This document shows, piece by piece, positions 40,165-50,331 of a stretch of DNA of 64,000 nucleotides; position 1 is the stretch's first letter, and each line of letters starts with the position of its first letter. The notes under the pieces were generated by a model, which worked only from the letters and a program-made list of their open reading frames with translations, was not told the origin of the DNA and did not search any database. Source of the DNA: Shewanella olleyana (GTDB lineage Bacteria > Pseudomonadota > Gammaproteobacteria > Enterobacterales > Shewanellaceae). The stretch spans positions 1-64,000 of the forward strand of contig NZ_JAKILD010000002.1 in assembly GCF_023283825.1 (NCBI RefSeq), read 5' to 3'. The position numbers and the translations under genes are program-made.

Positions 40165-41793
40165 ATGAGTCAGTTATCATGGTGGCGCGGCGGAGTGATA
40201 TACCAGATATATCCACGAAGCTTAATGGATTCTAATGGCGACGGAGTGGGTGATTTACAGGGAATTATTGCAAAACTTGATTACATAGCTAGCTTGAATG
40301 TCGATGCTATTTGGATCTCTCCTTTCTTTAAGTCGCCAATGAAAGATTTTGGTTATGACATCAGTGATTACTTAGATGTCGACCCAATGTTCGGTACGAT
40401 GAATGACTTTGATGAACTCATCGCTAAAGCACATCAATTGAACATCAAAGTTGTCATTGATCAGGTGTTAAGCCACACCTCAGAGCAGCATGCTTGGTTT
40501 AAGCAAAGTAAACTAAGTAGAGATAATGATAAGTCCGATTGGTATGTATGGGCAGATCCTCAAGAAGATGGAACAGCGCCTAACAATTGGCTTGCGATAT
40601 TTGGTGGCTGCGCTTGGGAGTGGGAACCACGTCGTCAGCAGTATTATTTGCATAACTTTCTTAAAAGCCAGCCAGATCTAAACTTTCACAATCCAGAAGT
40701 GAGACAGGCAGTACTTGATAATGTTGAGTTTTGGCTTAAAAAAGGCGTTGATGGATTTCGCTTAGATGCCATTACATTTTGTTATCACGATGAGCAATTA
40801 CGCGATAATCCGGCAAAACCTAAAGATCAACGTCAAGGAAGAGGGTTTAGTGAAGATAACCCTTATGCTTACCAATATCATTATTACAACAATACACGAC
40901 CTCAAACAGTCGGCTTTATTGAAGATTTACGTGCATTAATCAATAAGTATCCTGGCGCAGTGACATTAGGTGAAGTGTCATCTGAAGATTCATTGGCTAC
41001 GATGGCAGAATATACTCAAGGTGATGATCGCCTGCATATGGCATACAGCTTCGAGTTACTCACTAACGACTTTAGTGCAGCTTATATAAGACAAACGGTA
41101 GAAGAGCTAGAAGCCAGCATTGGTGATGGTTGGCCTTGTTGGGCCATAGGAAATCATGACGTGCAGCGCGTAGCAACGCGTTGGGGCAAAGGCGAAACGA
41201 ATCCTGATTTGGTTAAAATGCTTAACGGTTTATTATGTTCATTGCGCGGCAGTGTATGTAGTTATCAAGGTGAAGAACTGGGTTTAACCGAAGCGCCAAT
41301 TGAGTTTGAACAATTACAAGATCCTTTCGGCATTACATTTTGGCCGATGTTCAAGGGAAGAGATGGTTGCCGGACGCCAATGCCCTGGTTAAAGGATAAT
41401 CAACAAGCAGGATTCAGTGAGAATAAGCAAGCATGGCTTCCTATTCCTGCTGAACATAAAGCCTTATCTGTAGATGTACAAGAAGCAAATGCAGATTCAA
41501 GTTTACATGCTTATCGCCATTTCTTGGCTTGGCGTAAACAATATCCAGCATTGGTTGCTGGTGATATCAAGTTTATTGAAAGCGAAGAGCCTGTACTCGC
41601 GTTTACACGTCATTTTGAAACTCAAACTTTGTTAGTGGTATTTAACCTGGCAAATACCGATAACCAGTTTGATGTTTCAAAGTTCAATATCAAGCAAGTT
41701 ATCGATAATCATGGCTTAACGTCTGGTGTACTTGCTAACGAAAAAATCTTAAAGCTTGCAGCATTTAATAGCTTTTTTGCCATCATCGACTGA
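40165..41793 (+). CDS. Cytoplasmic alpha-glucosidase (GH13, oligo-1,6/alpha-glucosidase type)
   Basis: This 542-residue protein has no signal peptide. GH13 regions are IYQIYPRSLMDSNGDGVGDL, DQVLSHTSE (I), GVDGFRLDAITF (II, nucleophile Asp), TLGEVSSED (III, Glu) and IGNHDVQR (IV, Asp). This matches the marine GH13_23-type alpha-glucosidases that hydrolyse maltose and short malto-oligosaccharides to glucose. It would act on sugars brought in by the SLC45-like carrier. A terminator separates it from the sugar carrier downstream. Confidence 0.94.
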   Translation: MSQLSWWRGGVIYQIYPRSLMDSNGDGVGDLQGIIAKLDYIASLNVDAIWISPFFKSPMKDFGYDISDYLDVDPMFGTMNDFDELIAKAHQLNIKVVIDQVLSHTSEQHAWFKQSKLSRDNDKSDWYVWADPQEDGTAPNNWLAIFGGCAWEWEPRRQQYYLHNFLKSQPDLNFHNPEVRQAVLDNVEFWLKKGVDGFRLDAITFCYHDEQLRDNPAKPKDQRQGRGFSEDNPYAYQYHYYNNTRPQTVGFIEDLRALINKYPGAVTLGEVSSEDSLATMAEYTQGDDRLHMAYSFELLTNDFSAAYIRQTVEELEASIGDGWPCWAIGNHDVQRVATRWGKGETNPDLVKMLNGLLCSLRGSVCSYQGEELGLTEAPIEFEQLQDPFGITFWPMFKGRDGCRTPMPWLKDNQQAGFSENKQAWLPIPAEHKALSVDVQEANADSSLHAYRHFLAWRKQYPALVAGDIKFIESEEPVLAFTRHFETQTLLVVFNLANTDNQFDVSKFNIKQVIDNHGLTSGVLANEKILKLAAFNSFFAIID

Positions 41794-41801
41794 TATATGA
41801 C

Positions 41802-41824
41802 AACAGCAACCTAGAGTTGCTGTT
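41802..41824 (+). terminator. Terminator after the alpha-glucosidase gene
   Basis: AACAGCAAC (41802-41810) pairs with GTTGCTGTT (41816-41824) around a five-base loop, followed by TTCTTTT. Confidence 0.75.
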
Positions 41825-41902
41825 TTCTTTTATAAATTTGGAATACTCAATTTTTATAATCAAGCAGTAGTGTCTTAATACAATAACTAGAGAATCTTAA
41901 TT

Positions 41903-43171
41903 ATGGCCTCAACAATTTCTAGCGGAACAGCCACCGTCACCCATTCTGGTGATGGTAAATATCGTTTTGCACTTGTATCACTGACTTCGTTGTTTTTTAT
42001 GTGGGGTTTTATTACCTGCTTAAATGACATTCTCATTCCACATTTGAAAGCTGTGTTCTCGCTTAGTTATACCGAAGCGATGCTGATTCAATTTTGTTTC
42101 TTTGGGGCTTATTTTTTAGTTTCATTGCCTGCTGGTAATTTAGTTAAAAAATTAGGCTATCAAAGAGGCATAGTCACTGGACTTGTGATTGCAAGTATTG
42201 GTTGTGCATTGTTTTACCCTGCAGCTGACTTTGCCGTTTATGGTCTGTTTTTAGGTGCACTCTTTGTGCTTGCATCTGGCATCACTATCTTACAAGTCGC
42301 TGCTAATCCCTACGTGAATGCTCTTGGTAGTGAAGAAACTGCTTCAAGTCGTCTAAATTTAACCCAAGCTTTTAATGCATTAGGAACCACAGTTGCTCCT
42401 TATTTTGGCGCGATATTGATTCTATCTGTAGCCACAGGTGCAGTAGGCGAGTTAGGACATGCACAAGCTGAGGCAGAAGTGGTAAAAATGCCATATTTGT
42501 TTCTGTCAGCTACATTAGCAGTGCTTGCAATCATTTTTGCTAAGTTAAAACTTCCTGTTATTGAATCCCATGTTGAACAAAACTCAACAGGTGAAGTGAG
42601 CTATAAAGGTAAAACCAGCGCAACACAAAGTATGCATTTAGTTCTCGGTGCAGTTGGTATCTTTGTTTATGTGGGTGCAGAAGTCTCAATTGGTAGCTTC
42701 TTAGTTAACTTTCTAGGTGAAGAGCATATCGTTGGGCTTAAAGAAGCTGACGCTGCGAAATACATTACCTATTACTGGGGCGGCGCAATGGTAGGCCGCT
42801 TTATTGGTTCTGCAGTGATGCAAAAGATTGCAGCTGGTAAAGTGTTGGCATTTAATGGCTTGGTAGCCGCACTTTTAGTATTAATTGCAATGTACACCAG
42901 TGGAGAAATTGCTATGTACGCGATTCTGGCTGTGGGTTTGTTTAATTCTATTATGTTCCCAACGATTTTCAGTTTAGCGCTAAGGGATCTTGGTCCACAT
43001 ACATCTCAAGGCAGTGGCATATTATGTTTAGCCATTGTGGGTGGCGCAATCATTCCGCTACTTCAAGGTGTTATGGCTGATTCAATGGGCATACAACCAG
43101 CCTTTATCTTGCCGGTAGTTTGTTATGCCTTTATCGTGTTTTATGGTGCTAAGGGCTCTCAACTATCTTAA
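41903..43171 (+). CDS. gluP: FucP/GluP-family MFS sugar carrier (glucose/galactose type)
   Basis: This 422-residue inner-membrane protein has 12 predicted TM helices. [30 protein letters not shown] and [13 protein letters not shown] are hallmarks of the FucP/GluP group. These carriers import glucose, galactose or similar hexoses with H+ or Na+. Its place at the end of the maltodextrin locus suggests import of glucose released by the GH15 and GH97 enzymes. I see no LacI-type operator directly before it, so it may be read through from the alpha-glucosidase or have its own promoter. Confidence 0.9.
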   Translation: MASTISSGTATVTHSGDGKYRFALVSLTSLFFMWGFITCLNDILIPHLKAVFSLSYTEAMLIQFCFFGAYFLVSLPAGNLVKKLGYQRGIVTGLVIASIGCALFYPAADFAVYGLFLGALFVLASGITILQVAANPYVNALGSEETASSRLNLTQAFNALGTTVAPYFGAILILSVATGAVGELGHAQAEAEVVKMPYLFLSATLAVLAIIFAKLKLPVIESHVEQNSTGEVSYKGKTSATQSMHLVLGAVGIFVYVGAEVSIGSFLVNFLGEEHIVGLKEADAAKYITYYWGGAMVGRFIGSAVMQKIAAGKVLAFNGLVAALLVLIAMYTSGEIAMYAILAVGLFNSIMFPTIFSLALRDLGPHTSQGSGILCLAIVGGAIIPLLQGVMADSMGIQPAFILPVVCYAFIVFYGAKGSQLS

Positions 43172-43206
43172 AAGCACCAACTAATTTTTGTTACTTCGTT
43201 TGATAT

Positions 43207-43232
43207 AAAAAGCAGCCATATGGCTGCTTTTT
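43207..43232. terminator. Terminator after the sugar carrier gene
   Basis: AAAAAGCAGCCAT and ATGGCTGCTTTTT form one uninterrupted 26-base palindrome ending in a T run. It lies 36 bases after the carrier stop. Confidence 0.85.
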
Positions 43233-43373
43233 ATATTTAGGGCTTTTATTATATTTTAAATAGAGTTAACCCTGATTATTCGTAATCAATACTTGCGCTA
43301 GAGCAAGTTAGCTCCTATGATCCAAGCGCTTTTTCTGTAATAACTTCTTTTTCTTTACTCTGTGAGATCCCCA

Positions 43374-44591
43374 ATGCTGACTTTCCCACTTTCTGGCAGT
43401 TCATCTGAACTGGTAATTGATGTGCTAACCATGGTGTTAACTGATGGTAAACCATTAGATAGAGCATATTCTCACAACTTTTCTGGCATGCAATATCCGC
43501 CAGCAGAATTAGCCCGCATAACCACTGTCACAGGTGATATTCTTCGTCGATTAAACCTTTATTGTTACATCGTTGACATGAAAGCTGACGATATTGAGCG
43601 TATGGGGTCAAAACTAATCAATGGTTGGCATTTATTCCATGAGCTTGAATTACCAAAAATGGAGTATGCACTACAAGTTGATGCCCAAGATTTAGCTGAA
43701 CGTATTGCACAAGCTAAAACACAACCGGCTTTATGGGATGGCTGTCCTGAATGGTTAGATACGTTAGGCGCTGAGCAGTTAGGTGATAAATGGCCTGCTG
43801 AAAGAGCTGCATTAGCGGCCGTACCGAAGCGTTATATTCGTGCTAACTCATTAAAAGGTACACGCGATGAGTTAAAACAACGTTTAACCAAAGAGTTAGT
43901 TGCGACAGTAGAGGTTGAAGGTGTTGAAAGTGCACTAGAAGTACGTTCAGATTCAGCACTATTTAAAACAGCTGCGTTTAAAGAAGGTTTTTTTGAACAA
44001 CAAGATGCTGGATCGCAACTTGTTGCAGCAGCTGTAGATGCAAAACCGGGCATGCGCGTTGTTGATGCTTGTGCTGGTGCAGGTGGCAAAACCCTTCATA
44101 TTGCTGCGCAAATGAAAGGTAAAGGTCGTTTACTTGCCATGGATGTTGAGCAATGGAAATTAGATAACCTCAAATCTCGTGCTCGTAGAGCTGGCGCTCA
44201 CAATGTTGAAACCCGTATCATCGCTAGCAGTAAAACTATAAAGCGTTTAAAGCTGACTGCAGATCGTGTTCTGCTAGATGTTCCGTGTTCAGGATTAGGT
44301 GTACTAAAACGCAACCCTGATTCTAAGTGGCGCGATACACCAGAGCGTTTACCTGTACTAATAGAGTTGCAGAAAGACATTTTACAAAGCTATAGCCGTA
44401 TGGTGAAAGTGGGTGGGATCTTGGTTTATGCGACATGTTCTATCATGCCTGATGAAAACCGAAATCAAGTGGATGCTTTTATCGCAGCTAACCCACACTT
44501 TACATTGCTCGATGATGAAGAGATTCTCGTTTCAGAACATGGTTTTGATGGATTTTATTTAGCTCGCATCGAACGTGTTAGCGAAGCGTAA
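43374..44591 (+). CDS. RsmB/NOP-family RNA cytosine-5 methyltransferase
   Basis: The protein has 405 residues from the ATG at 43374; a GTG at 43362 would add four. The SAM-binding motif is VVDACAGAGGKTLHIA, and the two catalytic-region cysteines lie in LLDVPCSGLGVL and YATCSIMPDEN. PKRYIRANSLKG marks the RsmB-like N-terminal part, but no NusB domain is present, so it is not RsmB itself. It methylates C5 of cytosine in an rRNA or tRNA; the exact site cannot be read from sequence. It is monocistronic with a strong terminator. Confidence 0.92.
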   Translation: MLTFPLSGSSSELVIDVLTMVLTDGKPLDRAYSHNFSGMQYPPAELARITTVTGDILRRLNLYCYIVDMKADDIERMGSKLINGWHLFHELELPKMEYALQVDAQDLAERIAQAKTQPALWDGCPEWLDTLGAEQLGDKWPAERAALAAVPKRYIRANSLKGTRDELKQRLTKELVATVEVEGVESALEVRSDSALFKTAAFKEGFFEQQDAGSQLVAAAVDAKPGMRVVDACAGAGGKTLHIAAQMKGKGRLLAMDVEQWKLDNLKSRARRAGAHNVETRIIASSKTIKRLKLTADRVLLDVPCSGLGVLKRNPDSKWRDTPERLPVLIELQKDILQSYSRMVKVGGILVYATCSIMPDENRNQVDAFIAANPHFTLLDDEEILVSEHGFDGFYLARIERVSEA

Positions 44592-44623
44592 ACTCTATTG
44601 TTTTAAAATAAAACAAGTATTAG

Positions 44624-44653
44624 AAGCAGTATTGTTAGCAGACAATACTGCTT
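44624..44653 (+). terminator. Terminator after the RNA methyltransferase gene
   Basis: AAGCAGTATTGT (44624-44635) pairs with ACAATACTGCTT (44642-44653) around a six-base loop, followed by a T run. Confidence 0.9.
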
Positions 44654-44859
44654 TTTTATTTTAAGTAGCATATAACATGGTAGTTTTGAGTTTTTCTAGC
44701 TGTAATAGACAGATGGGAAAATTAGTACAAATATACTAATTGCCACAGTGTAACAACTTTGTTGATTTTAGCTGTAATAATGCATAATCTTCATGTACAG
44801 AACATAGAAAATTAAAACTGTCATAAGCAGTTATAGATGATTGTGATTGTAGGAGCTCT

Positions 44860-47106
44860 ATGGATAGCGCGCAGTATATAAGTAAAAGCACTGAAAATTT
44901 TGATGTGTTAACACACCGCTCATCGAGCATTGAGCGCTACAGTACAATTTTATCTATGGTTCTTTCTGGCTCACCCCTTCGTGAAATCCTTCATTCTTTA
45001 GTTCTTTCCATCGAAGCACAAAAAATAGGCACCAAAGCTTCTGTTCTATTAATCAGTAATGATAAAAAAAGACTGCTAAATGGTGCGGCTCCAAGTCTTC
45101 CTGAAGAATATAATCAAGCTATACACGGCGTAGAAATCGGCCCCGAAGTTGGATCGTGCGGCGCGGCCGCTGCAACGGGTAAACGAATTATTGTTGAGGA
45201 TATTGAAACCCATCCTAATTGGGCTGCTTACAAAGAGTTGCCACTCAAAGCAGGACTTAAAGCGTGTTGGTCTGAACCTATTATTGACTCTCATGGTGAA
45301 GTGCTCGGCACATTCGCTATGTATTATGATACTAAAAAGTCTCCGTCTGATTTAGACCTTGAATTGATCCAAGAAGCGGCTAAGTTAGGAAGTTTAGCCA
45401 TAGAGCGTAGTCAGGCATTACACCTGCAAAGGTTAACCAGCCGTATATTCAGTAAGTTACCAATGGGATTGGTTATTACCACTGACACTCATTCTTTATT
45501 GCAGGTTAATCCGATGTTTAAGACTATTACACGGGATTTTACTGCGGATAAGTCTGTGTTTGAACCCGAAGTCTTTTTTGAAAAGTCAGACGAAAAATCG
45601 TTAGTTTCGATGCTTAAAAATCTAACTAGAGGTAAAACGTGGCAGGGGGAATTAATAGGTTACAAACGAAATGGGCAGACTTTTGATGCAGAAGTCACCG
45701 TTACTACGTTCAGAGATTATCATGGCGAGCAAAATTGTTTTTCTTGGTTAATAACTGATATTAGTGAACATAAAAGTGCCAATAAATTAATCCATTATCA
45801 AGCTAACAATGATGCACTGACCAGCTTAGCTAATCGTCGTTGTTTCTTAGATAAAATATACGATTATGTTTGGCAGCATGAACGCACTAAGCAGCAAAAT
45901 ATCGCATGTAGTGTTCTATTAATGGATATTGATAATTTCAAATTAATTAATGACAGCCTCGGGAATGAAAATGGCGATGGATTACTAAAAGAAGTCGCTG
46001 ATCGATTAACGTTAATTGCACCAAGAAATAGTTTATTAGCAAGAATGGCAGGGGATGAATTTGGTTTATTTATACCCGGTCAAATAACCGTCCAAGAACT
46101 GATCTCGATTGCTAAACAGATTAATTTATCAGTTGCAGAGCTTGTGGTGATTGAAGGACTGCATATCCACCCGACAATGAGCATTGGGATTTCACGTTAC
46201 CCAGAAGACTCTACCATTGTTGAATCGTTAATTAATTTTGCTAGTCAAGCAATGTATGATGTTAAGTTGAAAGGTCGTAATAGCTATCAGTTTTTTAATA
46301 AAGCTATGCAAAAAAATGCTGAAAGAACGGCATATTTACAAATGGAACTGAGTAAGGCAATTAACGATGAGGCGTTCGAGCTGTATTTTCAACCTATTGT
46401 TTCTATTCACTCATCTAAAATCGAAAAAGCTGAAGTTTTGCTCCGCTGGCAACTTAACGGTGAGTTTATTTCCCCAGAGGAGTTTATTCCTATAGCTGAG
46501 CAGTCTGGGCTAATTATTCCTATTGGCAAGTGGATTAGACAGCAAGCACTGGCAATTATTACTGAACGTTGGCAACAAGGACACCCGATAGCGTTGGCTG
46601 TTAACGTTTCCACATGTGAATTTTTAACCGATGATCTGCAAAAACAATTTATTTGTTTCTTTGAAGACTTTATTCGCGATCAAGCAATGTCAGATTTTCC
46701 ATTTGATTTATTGACCTTAGAAATAACCGAGTCACTGATGATGGAACAACACCAAAATGTTGAGACTCTATTAAATCAATTGCGTCATTGGGGCATTAAA
46801 ATCTCAGTTGATGATTTTGGAACAGGTTACTCATCGTTATCTTACCTAGTTAATTTTCCAGTGGATCAAATTAAAATCGACAAAGCCTTTATTCAAAAGA
46901 TAGAACAAGGGCCCCGTCATAAAGCATTGGTAGAAGCTATTGCCAGTATGAGTAATGCACTTGAACTTTCAGTAACAGCTGAAGGCGTAGAGACTCAAGC
47001 GCAGTTAGATTTTGTCAAAAACAATCATGTTGATGCTATACAGGGATACTTTTTCTATAGGCCAATGCCTAAACAAGCTTTTTATGACTTGCTGGCTTCT
47101 CAATAA
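44860..47106 (+). CDS. GAF-PAS-GGDEF-EAL c-di-GMP signalling protein
   Basis: This 748-residue soluble protein has four parts. GAF spans about 25-185 (GSCGAAAATGKRIIVEDI, LGTFAMYYDT), PAS about 195-305, GGDEF about 320-480 and EAL about 490-748. The GGDEF signature reads MAGDEF and no clear inhibitory RxxD site precedes it, so cyclase activity is uncertain. The EAL domain has E-V-L-L-R-W for E-A-L-L-R-W, but keeps ITESLMM, VDDFGTGYSSL, IKIDKAFI and TAEGVET, so phosphodiesterase activity is likely. AGGAG precedes the ATG. Confidence 0.93.
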   Translation: MDSAQYISKSTENFDVLTHRSSSIERYSTILSMVLSGSPLREILHSLVLSIEAQKIGTKASVLLISNDKKRLLNGAAPSLPEEYNQAIHGVEIGPEVGSCGAAAATGKRIIVEDIETHPNWAAYKELPLKAGLKACWSEPIIDSHGEVLGTFAMYYDTKKSPSDLDLELIQEAAKLGSLAIERSQALHLQRLTSRIFSKLPMGLVITTDTHSLLQVNPMFKTITRDFTADKSVFEPEVFFEKSDEKSLVSMLKNLTRGKTWQGELIGYKRNGQTFDAEVTVTTFRDYHGEQNCFSWLITDISEHKSANKLIHYQANNDALTSLANRRCFLDKIYDYVWQHERTKQQNIACSVLLMDIDNFKLINDSLGNENGDGLLKEVADRLTLIAPRNSLLARMAGDEFGLFIPGQITVQELISIAKQINLSVAELVVIEGLHIHPTMSIGISRYPEDSTIVESLINFASQAMYDVKLKGRNSYQFFNKAMQKNAERTAYLQMELSKAINDEAFELYFQPIVSIHSSKIEKAEVLLRWQLNGEFISPEEFIPIAEQSGLIIPIGKWIRQQALAIITERWQQGHPIALAVNVSTCEFLTDDLQKQFICFFEDFIRDQAMSDFPFDLLTLEITESLMMEQHQNVETLLNQLRHWGIKISVDDFGTGYSSLSYLVNFPVDQIKIDKAFIQKIEQGPRHKALVEAIASMSNALELSVTAEGVETQAQLDFVKNNHVDAIQGYFFYRPMPKQAFYDLLASQ

Positions 47107-47185
47107 GTCACTAACTGTCTAACAAGCTTTGAGTCATTAAACTGTTCATTATTACTCAAATTGAAGATGATGAACGCTGCTCTAA

Positions 47186-47569
47186 GTTGTTGGATGCATC
47201 TTTGTGAATAAAAGATGCTTAGGTGACTAGGGCGTGTTGATCTTTCAAGGTTGTTTTTGCAGCGAATTGTTGGCCATTTATACAAGGCAGAGACTTTGTG
47301 GTGTCGTTATTCTACATAAAAAGTCGATAACGCAGTAAAAATGGCCAACAAACGCTGCCCAAAGGGTTCGATTAAAAGCGTTTTACTCTTTGGTGGATGA
47401 ATTTTGCTTAGATGACTAGGCATCAATCCATCCGCCTCAATTAAAACGCTTTTATTTCGAACAAAACTTAACCTGCAAAGATCAACAGGCCCTAGGCATC
47501 AATCCATCCGCCTCAATTAAAATACTTTTTTTTCTAACGTAACTTAACCAGCAAGATCATCAGGCCCTA
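47186..47569. mobile_element. Two nested MITE-like elements (copy 2 inside an older, truncated copy 3)
   Basis: An intact element (47230-47492, 263 bases, GGGCGTGTTGATC... to ...GATCAACAGGCCC) has TA on both sides (47228-47229, 47493-47494). The flanks join up as another member of the family: 47186-47229 matches the inverse complement of copy 1 around 5525-5570, and 47495-47567 matches its end, with a final TA at 47568-47569. The insertion site is a CTAG inside the older copy. This explains the apparent 76-base tandem repeat at 47416-47567. It fills most of the gap between the EAL-protein gene and yjbQ. Confidence 0.8.
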
Positions 47570-47628
47570 GTATCAGTTAACTCATTACCTATTTTCAATT
47601 ACTAGCTAAGACCAAAAATGGCAATTAA

Positions 47629-48048
47629 TTATTCGCCTTGAATGGTAATTAACACTTGTCTACTGCCACCGTGGTTTCTATGTTCGCCAAGATAGATCCC
47701 TTGCCACATGCCCACTGCCAATTGTCCTTGGCTGATCGGAATAGATAATTCACATCCCAATAAGCTGGATTTTAAATGCGCTGGCATATCATCGCTACCT
47801 TCATAGGTATGCACATAATAAGTCTCATTCTCAGCTGCAGTGCGATTAAAATAGGATTCAAAGTCTTGTCTAACACTTGGATCTGCGTTTTCGTTAATGG
47901 TGATAGAGGCTGATGTATGTTGTAAAAAAACATGCATGATGCCAACTGAGAAATTAGCTAACTCAGGAATTTGTTGTAGGATTTCATCAGTGATTAAATG
48001 AAAACCACGAGGCCGAGACTTTAAGTTAATTTGTTTTTGAAACCACAT
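47629..48048 (-). CDS. yjbQ: YjbQ/UPF0047 family protein
   Basis: This 139-residue protein has the family signature: LQHTSASITINENADPSVRQD, then GSDDMPAHLKSSLLG and a terminal GIYLGEHRNHGGSRQVLI. Weak thiamine-phosphate-synthase activity has been reported for family members, but the physiological role is uncertain. It appears monocistronic, with MITE-derived sequence directly downstream. Confidence 0.92.
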   Translation of the reverse strand: MWFQKQINLKSRPRGFHLITDEILQQIPELANFSVGIMHVFLQHTSASITINENADPSVRQDFESYFNRTAAENETYYVHTYEGSDDMPAHLKSSLLGCELSIPISQGQLAVGMWQGIYLGEHRNHGGSRQVLITIQGE

Positions 48049-48486
48049 TTTAAGTCACTTCTTAATACGAAAATAATCACTAAATTGTAGAGAATTTTAG
48101 CTATTTTACCAATAGTCAAAAACACTGCTTAAAAAAAATTACACAGGATAAAACCCTATGGCAAAATATTGATGTTATTTTAAGAACAAATTATGTTTTT
48201 ATTTTAATGAAACTCTTACTGAATGGGGGTTGTAGAGGATAGCTTTGAGATAATGAACATTATTCGACTATTTTAGCTAATCAATTAACTAGCTTTAATT
48301 ATTGAGTAATAATTATCGAGTTTTTAGCAAACACTTGTAAGCTGGTTGTAAAATGAACGAATGATGCAAGTTGTCACATTTTAAATGGTTTGAAATTAAG
48401 CCTATTTCGATGATTTTTGTATATAAAAAAACCGCTCCAAGAGCGGTTTTTAAGCACAACATGATTTTACTACTGTGAAATAAGCA
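48049..48486. other. Intergenic region between yjbQ and ald
   Basis: These 438 AT-rich bases contain the ald terminator near the right end. The part from about 48120 to 48420 shows no reading frame, repeat or recognised site. Confidence 0.5.
48427..48451 (-). terminator. Terminator of the alanine dehydrogenase gene
   Basis: AAAAACCGCTC (48427-48437) pairs perfectly with GAGCGGTTTTT (48441-48451) around CAA. It lies 36 bases after the ald stop on the - strand. Confidence 0.9.
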
Positions 48487-49602
48487 TTAGCCAAGCATGA
48501 TTTTAGCTTCTGTAAACTCAAGTGCTAACGCTTCAGCAACTTCTTTACATACCAACTTACCATGGATAACGTTTAGGCCATTTAGTAAGTGTTGATCAGC
48601 AAGTAGCGCCTTTTTGTAACCTAAGTTTGCAAGCTTAAGAATGTACGGCAGCGTTGCATTGTTAAGTGCAAAAGTAGAAGTACGAGCTACAGCGCCAGGC
48701 ATGTTCGCTACACAGTAATGAACCACGTCATCTACAATGTAAGTTGGATCTTGGTGAGTTGTTGCGTAAGAAGTCTCTACACAGCCTCCTTGGTCAATTG
48801 CTACATCGACAATCGCACTGCCTGGTTTCATACGTGAAATCATGTCACGGGTCACTAACTTAGGTGCTGCAGCGCCTGGTACAAGTACACCGCCAATCAC
48901 TAAGTCAGCATCAATTACATGACGTTCAATAGCGTCAGCTGTCGAGTAAATAGCTTTCACTGAAGAACCAAACTGAACATTTAAACGACGTAACGCATCG
49001 ATGCTACGGTCAAGTACAACTACGTCAGCGCCCATGCCTACAGCCATTTGTGCAGCATTAGTACCAACCATACCGCCACCAATGATAACGACTTTAGCTG
49101 GTTCAACACCTGGTACACCGCCAAGTAACATACCGCGTCCACCTAATGACTTTTCAAGGGCACGAGCACCTGCTTGAATTGACATACGGCCAGCGACTTC
49201 TGACATAGGTGCTAATAAAGGAAGGCCACCACGGTCATCTGTAACAGTTTCATAAGCGATACAGACTGATTTACTTTTGATTAAGTCTTCAGTTTGCGGC
49301 ATATCAGGGGCTAAATGCAGGTACGTGAATAGGATTTGATCTTCACGAAGCATAGCGCGCTCAATAGCTTGAGGCTCTTTAACTTTCACAATCATATCTG
49401 ATTGTGCAAACACTTCTGCGGCTGTTTCTAAAATAGAAGCACCAGCGTCAATATAATCTTGATTGGTAAAGCCAATGCCAATACCAGCATCAGATTGTAC
49501 GAATACATCATGGCCTTTAATCGTTAATTCGCGAACGCTTGAAGGAACCATACCTACACGGTACTCGTGGTTTTTGATTTCAGTAGGGATACCAATAATC
49601 AT
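48487..49602 (-). CDS. ald: NAD-dependent alanine dehydrogenase
   Basis: This 371-residue protein is the usual length. It begins MIIGIPTEIKNHEYRVGM, has substrate residues in VKVKEP (about 72-77) and LHLAPDM (about 95-101), and the NAD site VIIGGGMVGTNAAQMAVGMGA. It interconverts alanine with pyruvate, ammonia and NADH in the cytoplasm. It is divergent from lrp with 179 bases between starts, an arrangement consistent with control by that Lrp protein. Confidence 0.96.
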   Translation of the reverse strand: MIIGIPTEIKNHEYRVGMVPSSVRELTIKGHDVFVQSDAGIGIGFTNQDYIDAGASILETAAEVFAQSDMIVKVKEPQAIERAMLREDQILFTYLHLAPDMPQTEDLIKSKSVCIAYETVTDDRGGLPLLAPMSEVAGRMSIQAGARALEKSLGGRGMLLGGVPGVEPAKVVIIGGGMVGTNAAQMAVGMGADVVVLDRSIDALRRLNVQFGSSVKAIYSTADAIERHVIDADLVIGGVLVPGAAAPKLVTRDMISRMKPGSAIVDVAIDQGGCVETSYATTHQDPTYIVDDVVHYCVANMPGAVARTSTFALNNATLPYILKLANLGYKKALLADQHLLNGLNVIHGKLVCKEVAEALALEFTEAKIMLG

Positions 49603-49781
49603 TATGTGCCTCTATTTGCTCTGTTGTCGTTGTTGACAGTTCAATTGTTATTATAATCGCTCGCCTGAACGTGCTTATTTCAGGGAAGTCTAGTATAGTG
49701 CCCAAGACGCAGTTTATGCTGCTAAACTTTACACATTAAAAGATGAATATGTTGTTTTTGTGCTAAAGCAAGGTTAATAAT

Positions 49782-50288
49782 ATGGCAAATAATAAGAAAA
49801 ATTCTGTAAAAGATTTAGATCGGATTGACCGTAATATCCTCAATGAACTTCAAGTTGATGGTCGCATATCAAACGTGGAGTTATCGAAAAGAGTAGGGCT
49901 TAGTCCTACTCCTTGTTTAGAGCGAGTTAAGCGTCTCGAGAAACAAGGTTACATTAATGGCTATACTGCATTAGTTAACCCTCATTATCTTGGTGCATCT
50001 TTACTTGTATTTGTGGAAATCACGTTAACACGCGATACGCCTGATATTTTTGAGCGCTTCAACAAAGCCGTTCAGTTACTCGATGATATTCAAGAATGTC
50101 ATTTAGTGTCTGGAGACTTTGATTATTTATTGAAGACTCGAGTATCTGATATGTCGGCATATCGTCGTTTATTAGGTGAGACACTACTTAAGTTGCCATC
50201 AGTTTCTGATACTCGTACTTATGTGGTCATGGAAGAAGTCAAACAAACTAATAAAGTCGCATTAAATTTATTAGCGGACAGCTACTAA
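49782..50288 (+). CDS. lrp: Leucine-responsive regulatory protein
   Basis: This 168-residue AsnC/Lrp-family regulator has an N-terminal helix-turn-helix (about 13-60, RIDRNILNELQVDGRISN, LSPTPCLERVKRLEKQGYI). A RAM ligand-binding domain follows (VSGDFDYLLKTRV). Closeness to E. coli Lrp and the position before ftsK, as in E. coli, support the name over a local AsnC-type regulator. The divergent ald gene is a likely target. Confidence 0.94.
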   Translation: MANNKKNSVKDLDRIDRNILNELQVDGRISNVELSKRVGLSPTPCLERVKRLEKQGYINGYTALVNPHYLGASLLVFVEITLTRDTPDIFERFNKAVQLLDDIQECHLVSGDFDYLLKTRVSDMSAYRRLLGETLLKLPSVSDTRTYVVMEEVKQTNKVALNLLADSY

Positions 50289-50302
50289 ACTTTCTGACCA
50301 AT

Positions 50303-50331
50303 AAAAATAAAGGGCACAGCCCTTTATTTTT
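50303..50331 (+). terminator. Terminator of lrp
   Basis: AAAAATAAAGGGC (50303-50315) pairs with GCCCTTTATTTTT (50319-50331) around a three-base loop, followed by T residues. Confidence 0.85.

Noticed and set aside
47416..47567. Simple 76-base tandem duplication
   Set aside because: Better explained by one mobile element inserted inside another, since TA flanks and both halves of the outer copy are visible.
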